From Rhodovastum sp963714255 (GTDB lineage Bacteria > Pseudomonadota > Alphaproteobacteria > Acetobacterales > Acetobacteraceae), in contig CAVQNU010000031.1 in the NCBI GenBank assembly GCA_963714255.1, positions 123,684-187,683 on the forward strand: a DNA stretch of 64,000 bases. Reading direction: 5' to 3'. A model generated the notes under the pieces. The model was not told the origin of the DNA, searched no databases, and was given only the letters and a program-made list of their open reading frames with translations. Below are positions 48,815 through 57,349 of the stretch, piece by piece. Position 1 is the stretch's first letter. Every line of letters begins with the position of its first letter. A program made the translations under genes and the position numbers.

Positions 48815-50428
48815 GTGATCGCCTTCGCTGATCTGCTTGAACGCCTGGTGTTCACCCCCGGCCGGAACGCCAAGATCGCGCTGCTGCGCCGCTATTTCGA
48901 GACCGTGCCCGACCCCGACCGCGGCATCGGGCTGGCGGCGGTCACCGGCACGCTGTCGTTTGCCGCCGCCAAGCCCGGGCTGATCCGCGACCTCGCGACG
49001 GCGCGGACCGATCCGGAGTTGTTCGCCTGGTCGTATGATTATGTCGGCGACCTCGCCGAAACGGTGGCGCTGATGTGGCCGGCGGCGGCCACAGACAAAA
49101 CGCCGCCATCGCTCGCCGAGGTGGTGCATCGGCTGCAAACCGCTCCGAAAGGCGAACTGCCCGGCATCGTGGCGGCGTGGCTCGATGCGTCCGAGGCGTC
49201 GGTGCGGTTTGCCCTGTTGAAGCTGATCACCGGCGGTTTGCGGGTGGGCGTGTCGTCACGGCTGGCGAAACTGGCGCTGGCTGAAACCACCGGCGGGCGC
49301 ATCGGCGCCGATGACATCGAAGAGATCTGGCACGGTCTCGCCCCGCCGTTCCTGTCCCTGTTTGCCTGGCTGGAGGGCAGCGGCCCGCGTCCGGACCCCG
49401 ATGCCGCGCCCAATTTCCGCCCGCTGATGCTGGCGCATCCGCTGGAGCCGGGCGACATGGACAGTCTCGACCCCGCCGCGCTGCGCGCCGAGTGGAAATG
49501 GGACGGCATCCGCGTGCAGCTTGTGGCCACCCCTGCGGGCCGCCGCCTTTACTCGCGCGGGGCGGACGATATTTCGCTCGCTTTCCCGGAAATCGTCGCG
49601 GCGATGGCGTTCCATGCCGTGCTCGACGGCGAATTGCTGGTGGTGCGCGACGGCGTGGTGGCGCCGTTCGCCGATTTGCAGCAGCGGCTGAACCGCAAGA
49701 GCGTCACCGCGAAGCTGATGCGGGAGTTTCCCGTCGCGGTGCGGCTGTATGACATGCTGTTCGAGGGCGCCGAGGATGTCCGGGCGCTGCCGTTCGATGC
49801 GCGCCGGGCGCGGCTGGAGGGGTTTTTCATCCGCGCCCGCCCGGCGCGGATGGATATGTCCGACATGATCCGATTCGAAACGATAGCAGAACTGGCCGCG
49901 TTGCGTGACGGGGCGCGCGCCGCCTCCATCGAGGGGTTGATGCTCAAGCGGGGAGATTCCCCGTATGTCCCCGGCCGGCCGAGAGGGTTGTGGTGGAAAT
50001 GGAAGCGCGACCCGCTGACGATCGATGCCGTGCTGATGTATGCGCAGCGCGGCCACGGCAAGCGCAGTTCCTTCTATTCGGATTTCACCTTCGGGCTTTG
50101 GCGTCCCGCCGAGGCGGGCGGGGAGGAACTGGTGCCGGTGGGCAAAGCGTATTTCGGCTTCACCGATGCCGAACTTGGCTTTCTCGACCGCTGGATACGC
50201 GCCCACACAATGGCGCGGTTCGGCCCGGTGCGCGAGGTGGAGAAGGCGCTGGTGCTGGAAGTGGCGTTCGACGCGGCGCAATTGTCCACACGGCACCGGT
50301 CGGGTGTGGCGATGCGGTTTCCGCGGATTTCCCGGATTCGCACGGACAAGCCGGCGGCGGAAGCGGACCGGCTGGAGACGCTGATGCGGGTGGTGGAGAA
50401 GGCGCCGGAATCTTTTATTATTAAGTAA
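48815..50428 (+). CDS. ATP-dependent DNA ligase (damage-response type)
   Basis: Nick-sealing ligase of 537 residues. The adenylation motif I is EWKWDGIRVQL (KxDG lysine), followed by LYSRGADDISLAFPE, FHAVLDGELLVV, EGLMLKRGDSPYVPGRPRG and WWKWKRDPLTIDAVLMYAQR, so motifs I, III, IIIa, IV and V are visible. It resembles ligases linked to cisplatin and crosslink tolerance in proteobacteria, which usually sit beside an exonuclease and a helicase; those partners are not here. GTG start at 48815. Confidence 0.9.
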   Translation: MIAFADLLERLVFTPGRNAKIALLRRYFETVPDPDRGIGLAAVTGTLSFAAAKPGLIRDLATARTDPELFAWSYDYVGDLAETVALMWPAAATDKTPPSLAEVVHRLQTAPKGELPGIVAAWLDASEASVRFALLKLITGGLRVGVSSRLAKLALAETTGGRIGADDIEEIWHGLAPPFLSLFAWLEGSGPRPDPDAAPNFRPLMLAHPLEPGDMDSLDPAALRAEWKWDGIRVQLVATPAGRRLYSRGADDISLAFPEIVAAMAFHAVLDGELLVVRDGVVAPFADLQQRLNRKSVTAKLMREFPVAVRLYDMLFEGAEDVRALPFDARRARLEGFFIRARPARMDMSDMIRFETIAELAALRDGARAASIEGLMLKRGDSPYVPGRPRGLWWKWKRDPLTIDAVLMYAQRGHGKRSSFYSDFTFGLWRPAEAGGEELVPVGKAYFGFTDAELGFLDRWIRAHTMARFGPVREVEKALVLEVAFDAAQLSTRHRSGVAMRFPRISRIRTDKPAAEADRLETLMRVVEKAPESFIIK

Positions 50429-50512
50429 CGAGGTCAAGGGGCCTTTCGGCCCGTCGGGCGAAGGCGCGTTGCCTGCTGGGGCGGGTCCAGGGCAGGTCCC
50501 TGGCCTTCCTTC
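50421..50512. repeat. Palindromic interspersed repeat, copy 10 (short)
   Basis: TTAAGTAACGAGGTCAAGGG, the module GGGGCCTTTCGGCCC and the closing CCAGGGCAGGTCCCTGG. It contains the stop of the ligase gene at one side and supplies the last 20-25 codons and stop of the convergent FAD reductase gene at the other. Confidence 0.85.
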
Positions 50513-51616
50513 ACCCGCGTCAAAGCCGCAACAGCCCGAAGCCCGAACGGAAACACCCCTGCCGCCGCCACGATCCCGGCCTGCCCCCATCCAAAGCGGC
50601 CAAGCCGGTACAGCGCCGTCGCCCGCCGCACCGGCCCCGCGACATCTTCGCGCAGCCGCCGGTGATAGGCGGGCGCACCTTGCCCGGCCAGGAACATGCG
50701 CGCGGCCAGTCCGGCGCTGTGCAGCGCGATCGCCATGCCGTCGCCGGTGAACGATGGGATCACCGCCGCCTGATCGCCCAACCGCCACAGCCCGGCCGGG
50801 TCAGTGGCCGAGGGCGCGTGCAGGAACCCATAAGGCACCCGGCTGATCGTCAGCGGACGGTCGAACACCGGCGCGGCGCCGTCCAGGCGCGCGTCGAGAT
50901 GCGAAATGGTCCGGCGCAGATCGCGCAGCAGCGCCTCCCAGGTGCCGCCTGCCCGCTCCAGCCGCGCGCGGCGCACCAGCAGGCACAGATTGGCGAGGCC
51001 GGCGCCGACCAGTTGCAGCCCGGCATAGCCGTCCGGAAACAGCACCACCTCGACGCACCCAAGCACGGCCTGAAGCTGCGCCGGGGTCAGCACGTAATGC
51101 AGCTTGAACCCCACCAGATCGTCCGGCCGGTCGGGCGGCGGGCGCCGCACGCCGCGCAAATCCTGCTTGCCGGTGGCCAGGAACAGCGCGCTGGCGTGGC
51201 CCACCGCACCGTCGGCCAGGGTCAGCGCCATGCCGCCGCCGGCGGTCGGGCGCGGCCTGCACCAGCATTTCGCCCCGGCGCAGCGCCGCCCCCGCGCGGG
51301 AAGCGAGGTCCAGCAGCGCTTCGTCGAGCACGCGGCGCGACAATCCGCAGGCACGGAACGGCAGGACGGCCTCGATGATCCGCCGGCCGCGCACCAGCCG
51401 CACCGCGCCGATCGGCTGCGCGCCCAACGCGGCGAGGTTCAGCCCCAGGTCTTCGAGATCGCGGCAGGCTTCGCCGCTGATGAATTCGCCGCAGATTTTA
51501 TCGGCCGCGGCAGCGTTGCGCTCGAACAACATCACCGCGCAGCCGCCACGCGCGAGCTGGATCGCCACCGCCGCGCCGGCCACCCCGCCGCCCGCGACCA
51601 CGGCCGGAGATGTCAT
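50434..51616 (-). pseudogene. FAD-dependent oxidoreductase (geranylgeranyl-reductase-like), frameshifted
   Basis: Flavoprotein of about 390 residues. The FAD-binding start is VVAGGGVAGAAVAIQLARGG, then KICGEFISGEACRDL and the C-terminal FAD site GDQAAVIPSFTGDGMAIALH. An extra base near 51254/51255 breaks the frame; the join reads RGEMLVQARPTAGGG. The product overlaps the methyltransferase (ATGA), so it belongs to the polyketide cluster and could oxidise or reduce the product, as the flavoprotein of srs-type operons does. The C-terminal tail from KEGQGPALDPP is translated repeat DNA. Confidence 0.83.
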
Positions 51617-52314
51617 CGCAGCCGGGCCACGCAAATGCGGAAGGGAAAGTGCCAGCGCACCGTGGCCTCCGTTACGCCGGCCTCGGCGAGCAATGCCCGC
51701 CATTCGGACATGCGGAACGAGCGGGCGACGGAGATGGTGCCGTCGATGCGGATGATGCGGTGCCAGCGCATCAGCCAGGCCAGCACCCGGAACCCGTAAT
51801 AGGGAATGACATGGCGGTGCACGTCGGCAATGAACCAGCCGTGCCGCGCGTGCGTTTCCATCCACCGGATGAACGCCACCACCTGGGCATCGGTCAGGTG
51901 ATGGGTGAACTGCGAACTGACGATGAAGTCGGGCGCCGGGTTTGGCACGTGGCCGAACACGTCGCCGGTGCGCCAGTCGATGTCCACCCCAGGCGGCGTC
52001 GCGGCGGCGGCGATGCCGGCGCTGCGCGGATCGAGATCGATGCCGGCCAGCACCGGGTCGAGCTCGTCGCGGCTCGCCCAGCGATGGATGGCGCGCAGCA
52101 GGTCGCCGTCGCCATAGGCCACGTCCAGCACCCAAACGGGCGTGCCGGGCGGCCAGCCGGCGGTTGCGCCGGCAAGGAATTTCAGCGTCGGCCGGTGGGT
52201 CAGCGTCAGCCGGTTCACGGCGGCCAGTTCGGACAGGCAGCGGGCGAACACCTCGGGCGGCGTGGTGTCGTCGTTCATCACTTCCGGCAGGTCGCTGCGG
52301 TGCGACAGGTCCAT
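51613..52314 (-). CDS. Class I SAM-dependent methyltransferase (polyketide cluster)
   Basis: A 233-residue methyltransferase. The SAM motif is VWVLDVAYGDGDLLRAIHRW (DxxxGDG), the acid loop GIDLDPRSAGIAA, then SSQFTHHLTDAQVVAFIRWM. It lies 5 bases after the type III polyketide synthase and overlaps the reductase gene. By position it corresponds to the methyltransferase of phenolic-lipid operons (SrsB-like), probably acting on the ring hydroxyl or carbon; that role is inferred. Confidence 0.85.
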   Translation of the reverse strand: MDLSHRSDLPEVMNDDTTPPEVFARCLSELAAVNRLTLTHRPTLKFLAGATAGWPPGTPVWVLDVAYGDGDLLRAIHRWASRDELDPVLAGIDLDPRSAGIAAAATPPGVDIDWRTGDVFGHVPNPAPDFIVSSQFTHHLTDAQVVAFIRWMETHARHGWFIADVHRHVIPYYGFRVLAWLMRWHRIIRIDGTISVARSFRMSEWRALLAEAGVTEATVRWHFPFRICVARLR

Positions 52315-52319
52315 GAAGG

Positions 52320-53405
52320 TCAGCCCGCGCGGCGGAAGCGGAAGGTTTCGGCCACCATGCCGGGGCCAAACGCCATGGCGAAACCGCGCGCACCGGCTAC
52401 GGCGGGGCCGGCGAGCAGGCGACGCAGCACGAACATAACGGTCGCCGAGGACATGTTGCCATGCTCGCGCAGAATCGCGCGCGATACCAGCAGCGCCTCG
52501 GGGAGAAGCTGCAGGCCGATTTCGACGGCATCGAGCACGGTGCGCCCGCCGGCATGCACGGCCCAGTGATCGACGGCGCCGGTGCCCTCGCCGCGCAGGA
52601 TGCCGGCGGGATCGGCACGGGTCAGGTCGTCGCGCAGGGCGCCGGCGATGCGGCCGGGCACCTGGCCGGACAGATGCATCAGGAAGCCGCCGTCGCCGAT
52701 GTGCCAGGTGATCAGCCCGGCGCTGTCGGGAAGCATGACGCTGCGGAAATCACCCAGCAAAAAACCGGATGGGTCGGCCGTGACCAGCGCGGCCGAGGCG
52801 CCATCGGCGAACAGCAGGAACGACAGCACCGTTTCGATGTCGGAGGTTTCCTGGAAATGCAGGGAACACAGTTCCAGGTTGACCACCAGCACGCGCGCCG
52901 CCGGATCGGCCAGCACGGCGTCGCGGGCGGCGCGCAGGGCCGGCACGGCGGCGGAGCAGCCCATGAAGCCGATGACAGTGCGCGCCACATCCGGGCGCAG
53001 GCCCAGCCGCGCGGTCAGTTGCAGATCAAGTCCCGGCGCGGAGAACCCGGTGCAGGAGGCAACGATCAGGTGGGTGATGCGCGGCCGCTCGCCGGCAATA
53101 TCCAGATCGGCAATGGCCTGCAGCGCCAGATCCAGCGCGCCGCGTTCATACAGCGCCATGCGGGCGGCGGTGCCCGGAAAGGCGCCGCGGACGTAGAACC
53201 CGTCGGCGTCCACCTCCCCCGCGTCGAGATTGCCGGGGCGCAGCAGCGACCAGCGGCGCTCGATCCCGGACCGCTCCGCCATGCGGTCGAACACCTGGCG
53301 GGTGCGGTCGTCGCGCAGCAGGGTGCGGGCGAAGGCGATGAAGGGGGCGTGGATGTCGTTCGGCGGCACGGCGGTGCCGATGCGGTTGAGATACGCCCCT
53401 CTCAC
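52320..53405 (-). CDS. Type III polyketide synthase
   Basis: Chalcone-synthase-like enzyme of 361 residues. The catalytic triad is visible: Cys in VASCTGFSAPGLDLQLTARL, His in ITWHIGDGGFLMHLSG and Asn in EHGNMSSATVMFVL. GFMGCSAAVPALRAARDAV is the family cyclisation-pocket region. The GTG start at 53405 overlaps the ketosynthase stop (GTGA). Such bacterial enzymes make alkylresorcinols or alkylpyrones from long acyl starters and malonyl-CoA. Confidence 0.93.
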   Translation of the reverse strand: MRGAYLNRIGTAVPPNDIHAPFIAFARTLLRDDRTRQVFDRMAERSGIERRWSLLRPGNLDAGEVDADGFYVRGAFPGTAARMALYERGALDLALQAIADLDIAGERPRITHLIVASCTGFSAPGLDLQLTARLGLRPDVARTVIGFMGCSAAVPALRAARDAVLADPAARVLVVNLELCSLHFQETSDIETVLSFLLFADGASAALVTADPSGFLLGDFRSVMLPDSAGLITWHIGDGGFLMHLSGQVPGRIAGALRDDLTRADPAGILRGEGTGAVDHWAVHAGGRTVLDAVEIGLQLLPEALLVSRAILREHGNMSSATVMFVLRRLLAGPAVAGARGFAMAFGPGMVAETFRFRRAG

Positions 53406-54607
53406 GCGTGCCCCGCCACAAGCGCGGCGTTCAGCCCGCCGAAAGCGAAGGAATTCGACATCGCCACCTGCACCCGGGCCTCGCGCGCCGCGTTCGGCAC
53501 GCAATCCAGGTCGCATTCCGGATCGGGGGCGCGGAAATTGATCGTGGGCGGCAGAATGCCGGTGCGCAGCGCGCCGATGGTGGCGAGGAACTCCAGCGCC
53601 CCGCCGGCGCAGAGGCAATGGCCGAGCATGGACTTGACCGCCGAGACCGGCGGCGGGCGCGGGCCGAACACATGGCGGATGGCGGCGGCCTCGGTGCGGT
53701 CGTTCAGCCGGGTGCCGGTGCCGTGGGCGTTGATGGTGCCGACCGCCGCGGCCGGCAGCGCCGCATCCTCCAGCGCCGCCTGCATGGCGGCGACGGCGCC
53801 GTCCACACTCGGGGCGATCAGGTCGGCGGCATCGGCGCTCATGCCGAAGCCGAGGATTTCGGCCTCGATCGCCGCGCCGCGCTCGCGCGCCCGCTGGTAT
53901 TCCTCCAGCCGGAACACCGCCGCCCCCTCGCCCAGCACCAGCCCGGTGCGGTCGCGCGAGAACGGCCGGCACAGATCGGGGCTGAGCACGCGCAACACCT
54001 CCCAGGTTTTCACGAAGCCGGGGGTGAGCGAGGCGTCGCTGCCACCGGCCAAAGCGAGGTCGAGCATGCCGGCGCGGATCATGTGGAACGCCAGCCCGAT
54101 GGCATGCGCCGACGAAGCGCAGGCCGAGGCGGTGGCGAAACACGGGCCGCGCAGGCCGAATTCCATGGAGACCAGGCTTGCCGCCCCGCTCGGCATGCCG
54201 CGCGGCAGAGTCAGCGGGGGCAGGCGGTTGACGCTATCGGCGTAGAAGCTGCGGTAGGCGGACTCGAACGTGCCCTGGCCGAGCGCGGCCCCGAGCACCA
54301 CCCCGCCGCGCGCGGGCGCGAGGCCCGCGAGGTCTGCGCCCTGCATCGCCTGCCGCGCGGCCACCAGGGCGAACTGGGCGGTGCGGTCGAGCTGGGCGAG
54401 GCGGCGCGGCTCGAAATGGGCCTCCGGCTCGAAGCCGGTGATTTCGGCGGCGGTGCGGGTGGCGAGCCGGTCGGTCGGGATATTGGCGATCGGGCGGATG
54501 CCGCAGACGCCGCCGGCGAGTGCCGACCACACGGCGGCCGCATCCTGCCCGGTCGCCGCGATGGCGCCGAGGCCGGTGACGACCACGCGCCGCCGCTGCA
54601 GGCTCAA
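53402..54607 (-). CDS. Beta-ketoacyl-ACP synthase (FabF-like) of the polyketide cluster
   Basis: Condensing enzyme of 401 residues. The active-site Cys is in ATASACASSAHAIGLAFHMI, the first His in NAHGTGTRLNDRTEAAA, and the second in KSMLGHCLCAGGALEFLATI. The TTG start (54607) overlaps the ACP stop (TTGA). A dedicated ketosynthase with its own ACP suggests that a special acyl starter is built for the type III synthase. Confidence 0.92.
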   Translation of the reverse strand: MSLQRRRVVVTGLGAIAATGQDAAAVWSALAGGVCGIRPIANIPTDRLATRTAAEITGFEPEAHFEPRRLAQLDRTAQFALVAARQAMQGADLAGLAPARGGVVLGAALGQGTFESAYRSFYADSVNRLPPLTLPRGMPSGAASLVSMEFGLRGPCFATASACASSAHAIGLAFHMIRAGMLDLALAGGSDASLTPGFVKTWEVLRVLSPDLCRPFSRDRTGLVLGEGAAVFRLEEYQRARERGAAIEAEILGFGMSADAADLIAPSVDGAVAAMQAALEDAALPAAAVGTINAHGTGTRLNDRTEAAAIRHVFGPRPPPVSAVKSMLGHCLCAGGALEFLATIGALRTGILPPTINFRAPDPECDLDCVPNAAREARVQVAMSNSFAFGGLNAALVAGHA

Positions 54608-54900
54608 GCGGCGCCGGCCCCTTCGGGGCGGGTGCGGTTGATGGTGGCGATCACGTGGGCGATCAGGTCGCCGATGGTGGCGAACTCGCCCCCGGCGCGA
54701 TCGGCGACGACGGGGATCTCGATGTCGAAATGCAACTCCAGGGCGAACACTGTCTGGACCATGTCGATCGAGGGGATGCCGAGGTCCTGGATGGTCGCTT
54801 CCGGAAGCAGCGCGGCCGGGTCCAGGCCGGTTTCCTTGGCAACGATGGCGAGAATCTCGCCGACCCTCGGGTCGGTCGCCGACGGCATCACGTCGTCCAT
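54604..54900 (-). CDS. Acyl carrier protein
   Basis: A 98-residue carrier protein. The phosphopantetheine serine is in DLGIPSIDMVQTVFALE (the usual DSL is replaced by PSI, keeping the Ser), with the helical ACP pattern before it (VGEILAIVAKETGLDPAALL). It is the first gene of the ACP-KAS-PKS-MT-FAD cluster. An internal ATG at 54888 is possible. Confidence 0.88.
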   Translation of the reverse strand: MDDVMPSATDPRVGEILAIVAKETGLDPAALLPEATIQDLGIPSIDMVQTVFALELHFDIEIPVVADRAGGEFATIGDLIAHVIATINRTRPEGAGAA

Positions 54901-55084
54901 GCTGGGCGCCCCTGCCTGTGCGTTGGCAAGATAGGGTGGGGGGCGGGAAAGGGAAACCTCCCGGCGGGAAGGGGGATAGGGATGGGAGCGGAGGTTTCAC
55001 GTTGAAGCAAGCGTTGCCGGGAGGACCGGAGCATTGCAGGGCAGGGAAGCGAAGGGTGATACTGCCGCTTGAAGTCGTTACCAT

Positions 55085-55735
55085 ATGCAACCTGAATCGA
55101 CAACGGGATCAGTCTCACTACCGGAAACCGGTCGTGAGACACAGGCTTCACGACTTCACTTTTCTACCAAATATCTTGTTATTCGTCCTTATAGCTTGCT
55201 ACGCCGCGATTTATTATTGAAACACCGCGAATGGTTTCGAAGAACCATCCGGCGCCGGAGGGACGATTGTATTATACAATGTTCTTTTCTTAACGTCAGC
55301 CCAGACCTCGTCATACGGAATGACCCAGCACAGTCCAACCGCCGTCCAGGGGCGGAACACCCTTGCCCCTCACGTACACTATCGTTCCTGCGTCAGCGCG
55401 CGCATACGGTGTTTGGTCGAACCCAAAAACATGAAACGTCGCTGTACCGTCTGGATTATATGAGTAGCGTATCGTTGACTGGGGCGACTGGCGAAATGGC
55501 GCCCGGACTCTTTCTCTCGTATGCTATGTCATCCACGGATATGGTTGACGATGGATCTCAACAGTACCTCCCATTCTTCACAGGCGATATCACCCGATCG
55601 AATGTTCCAAAATACTCTGGCTCAAGGGAGAATCTCACTATTTCTGCAATACAACTAACCATTGAGTCCAACAAAACTAATTCCGGGTGGCGGCGGGTGA
55701 CTCAGATCGACGGCTCGAACTTTGATTGGCAATAG
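55085..55735 (+). CDS. Doubtful hypothetical ORF in AT-rich region
   Basis: A 216-codon open frame in AT-richer DNA. The second half (LYRLDYMSSVSLTGATGEMA, TISAIQLTIESNKTNSGWRR) looks protein-like, the first half does not. No known domain, ribosome site or partner is seen, and its 3' end overlaps the opposite-strand gene below. It may be a chance frame. Confidence 0.25.
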   Translation: MQPESTTGSVSLPETGRETQASRLHFSTKYLVIRPYSLLRRDLLLKHREWFRRTIRRRRDDCIIQCSFLNVSPDLVIRNDPAQSNRRPGAEHPCPSRTLSFLRQRAHTVFGRTQKHETSLYRLDYMSSVSLTGATGEMAPGLFLSYAMSSTDMVDDGSQQYLPFFTGDITRSNVPKYSGSRENLTISAIQLTIESNKTNSGWRRVTQIDGSNFDWQ

Positions 55736-56117
55736 CATCCTAAACGATGCTTCGTTCATGGGCTTAATGAAATTGTCATCTGTGACCTCTGCCCGTGCGC
55801 CAGCAAGAAAAAACTGTTGAAGATGAACCACACCCCGCCCGTATAATAGCGGCTGTGTTGCATTGAGAGCAACGCCATCTATGAGGTCACGGCTTCCCTC
55901 CAAGGTTGAATAGTTTTATCATCGCGCCGATCTGGTAAATATCATGCCCGCTTTCAACCCAAAAATATGCGAACTTTTCCGAATCACAATGCTTGGGTTG
56001 TCGTGAATGTTCATCCCATGCAGTTTTGAGGAATTGAGTGCCAAACCATCCAGAAACAGCAGTTATTGCCAGCAATGTGATTCCAATGGCATATTTATGA
56101 ATGTAGGAAAGCTCCAT
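55655..56117 (-). pseudogene. Small membrane-anchored hypothetical protein, frameshifted
   Basis: The start MELSYIHKYAIGITLLAITA at 56117 contains one membrane helix (YAIGITLLAITAVSGWFG). The frame ends at 55887 with KLFNLGGKP; dropping one base near 55905 gives KLFNLEGSRDLIDGVALNAT and continues to LPIKVRAVDLSHPPPPGI, with a stop at 55655, about 153 residues. No family is recognised. The join is inferred from the smooth continuation and matches the one-extra-base pattern of other genes here. Confidence 0.45.
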
Positions 56118-56147
56118 TACCCGAAGACCCCTTGATAGCGAGCGTAG

Positions 56148-56292
56148 TTGGGTCAGCGAAGCGCAACCCACCAACGCAAGCCGGTGTTTGCGCAAGCATT
56201 TCGGCATCACGCACGGCCCGGCAGAAGCATACCCGATCGATGCGCGGCGCTTGCACAACGTTGCGTCGGTGGGTGGCGCTTCGCTTACCCAC
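56148..56292. repeat. Second, unrelated inverted repeat (31-32-bp arms)
   Basis: 56148-56179 (TTGGGTCAGCGAAGCGCAAC...) pairs with 56261-56292, with three mismatches and about 80 bases between the arms. It is of the widespread bacterial GGTGGGT-GCGCTTCGC-ACCCA type and is not related to the repeat family found elsewhere in this window. It lies just upstream of the small membrane protein. Confidence 0.75.
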
Positions 56293-56339
56293 CATACAAC
56301 CTCGGCCGAAATGTCCCCTCTCCTGCCCAAAGCACACAT

Positions 56340-56636
56340 TCAGCGCGATTTCCGCGCAGCCTCGGCCCCATGAGCCTCAACCCAACTGCGCAGCGCCTCA
56401 TTGATCCGGGTCTGGTAGCCCTTCCCCTGGGCCTCGAAGAAATCCACCAGATCGGCGTCCAGCCGCAGCGTGATCTGGCGCTTCACCGGCCGATAGAACC
56501 TCCCGCGCTCGGCGCAAGTCCAATCCGAAACAACCGGAATATCGCTGGCATCAATCTCCGCATCCGGCATGGCCTCCAGATCACGCAATTCGGCGGCCAG
56601 TTTGGGCGTCAGGGGCTTAGAACTTCCCGGCTGCAT
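56340..56636 (-). CDS. brnA: BrnA-type antitoxin
   Basis: A 98-residue antitoxin with the BrnA_antitoxin pattern: an acidic N-terminus (AELRDLEAMPDAEIDASDIP), then KRQITLRLDADLVDFFEAQG and YQTRINEALRSWVEAHG, a ribbon-helix-helix-like DNA-binding and dimerisation end. It follows brnT with a 20-base overlap and should neutralise BrnT and repress the operon. Confidence 0.9.
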   Translation of the reverse strand: MQPGSSKPLTPKLAAELRDLEAMPDAEIDASDIPVVSDWTCAERGRFYRPVKRQITLRLDADLVDFFEAQGKGYQTRINEALRSWVEAHGAEAARKSR

Positions 56637-56916
56637 ATTCTCTCCTTTCGCTCGGCAGGGCTTTTCTGGCGGAAATAATCCGGCCTTCCTCTTCTCCATC
56701 GTCCTGCATTTGCGGTGTCGTATGGATCACAATCAGAACCACCGCGCTTTCCGTGCTCGGCCTGCCGATGGTCTGCCACCACTCCTCCCACGGGTAACTG
56801 TCCAACCGGGAGGCGTGCCAGGGATCATCCAGGACCCGCTCGGCCAACTCGAAGGAAACCTTATGTTTCCGCAAGTTTTCCGAGGCTTTGGCAGGGTCCC
56901 ATCGCCAGCGCGGCAT
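56617..56916 (-). CDS. brnT: BrnT-type toxin (RelE-like ribonuclease)
   Basis: A 99-residue toxin of the BrnT family. MPRWRWDPAKASENLRKHKV carries the family's WDPxKAxxNxxKHxVSF signature, followed by FELAERVLDDPWHASRLDSY, a central beta sheet (SAVVLIVIHTTPQ) and RIISARKALPSERREY with the RIISAR catalytic segment. The start at 56916 (GAGG upstream) is preferred over the TTG at 56931. The order is toxin then antitoxin. Confidence 0.9.
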   Translation of the reverse strand: MPRWRWDPAKASENLRKHKVSFELAERVLDDPWHASRLDSYPWEEWWQTIGRPSTESAVVLIVIHTTPQMQDDGEEEGRIISARKALPSERREYAAGKF

Positions 56917-56934
56917 GTCCTCATGTGGCAAAAT

Positions 56935-56956
56935 GTAGCTACTTGAATGTAGCTAC
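56935..56956. promoter_or_regulatory. Paired palindromic operator upstream of brnTA
   Basis: GTAGCTAC occurs twice (56935-56942 and 56949-56956), with starts 14 bases apart and just ahead of brnT. Two identical palindromes at a toxin-antitoxin promoter fit autoregulation by the BrnA/BrnT complex. Confidence 0.6.
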
Positions 56957-57058
56957 GACTGCCTTGGTCCGCAAGCACAGTCTTACCTCAGGACGCGGTG
57001 CTTCGCACAGCGCCAAACCGGGAAACACCACCCGCCAGGGCCACCCAAGGCAATCGGG

Positions 57059-57282
57059 GAAAGGAAGCAAGGCCAGGGCTCTGCCCTGGACCCGCAAGGG
57101 GGCAGTGGCCCCCTTGACCCCATTCCTTAAGAAAATTACGGGTTCTAGGGGCCTATGGCCCTTGGTGGGCCCAGGGCAGAGCCCTGGTGGGGCGCGGGGC
57201 GACGCCCCGAGAGAACCACGCGACACTGTCCTGCCGCCTATGGACGCCGATGGGGCAGAGCCGCTGGCCTTGCTTCCTTCGC
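57059..57282. repeat. Palindromic interspersed repeat, copy 11, expanded right arm
   Basis: The left arm and centre are as in other copies (CCATTCCTTAAG). In the right arm the string GGGCAGAGCCCTGG is followed by about 80 unrelated bases (GGGGCGCGGGGCGACGCCCC and more) before a second GGGCAGAGCCGCTGGCCTTG closes it. It lies upstream of lutB, where lutA would be expected. Confidence 0.8.
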
Positions 57283-57349
57283 CTCTCGCGCGCCGCCTTG
57301 CCGCATCCGGCGCCCCCGCTACACTGGCGCCCCGCCGCGGAGACCACCC

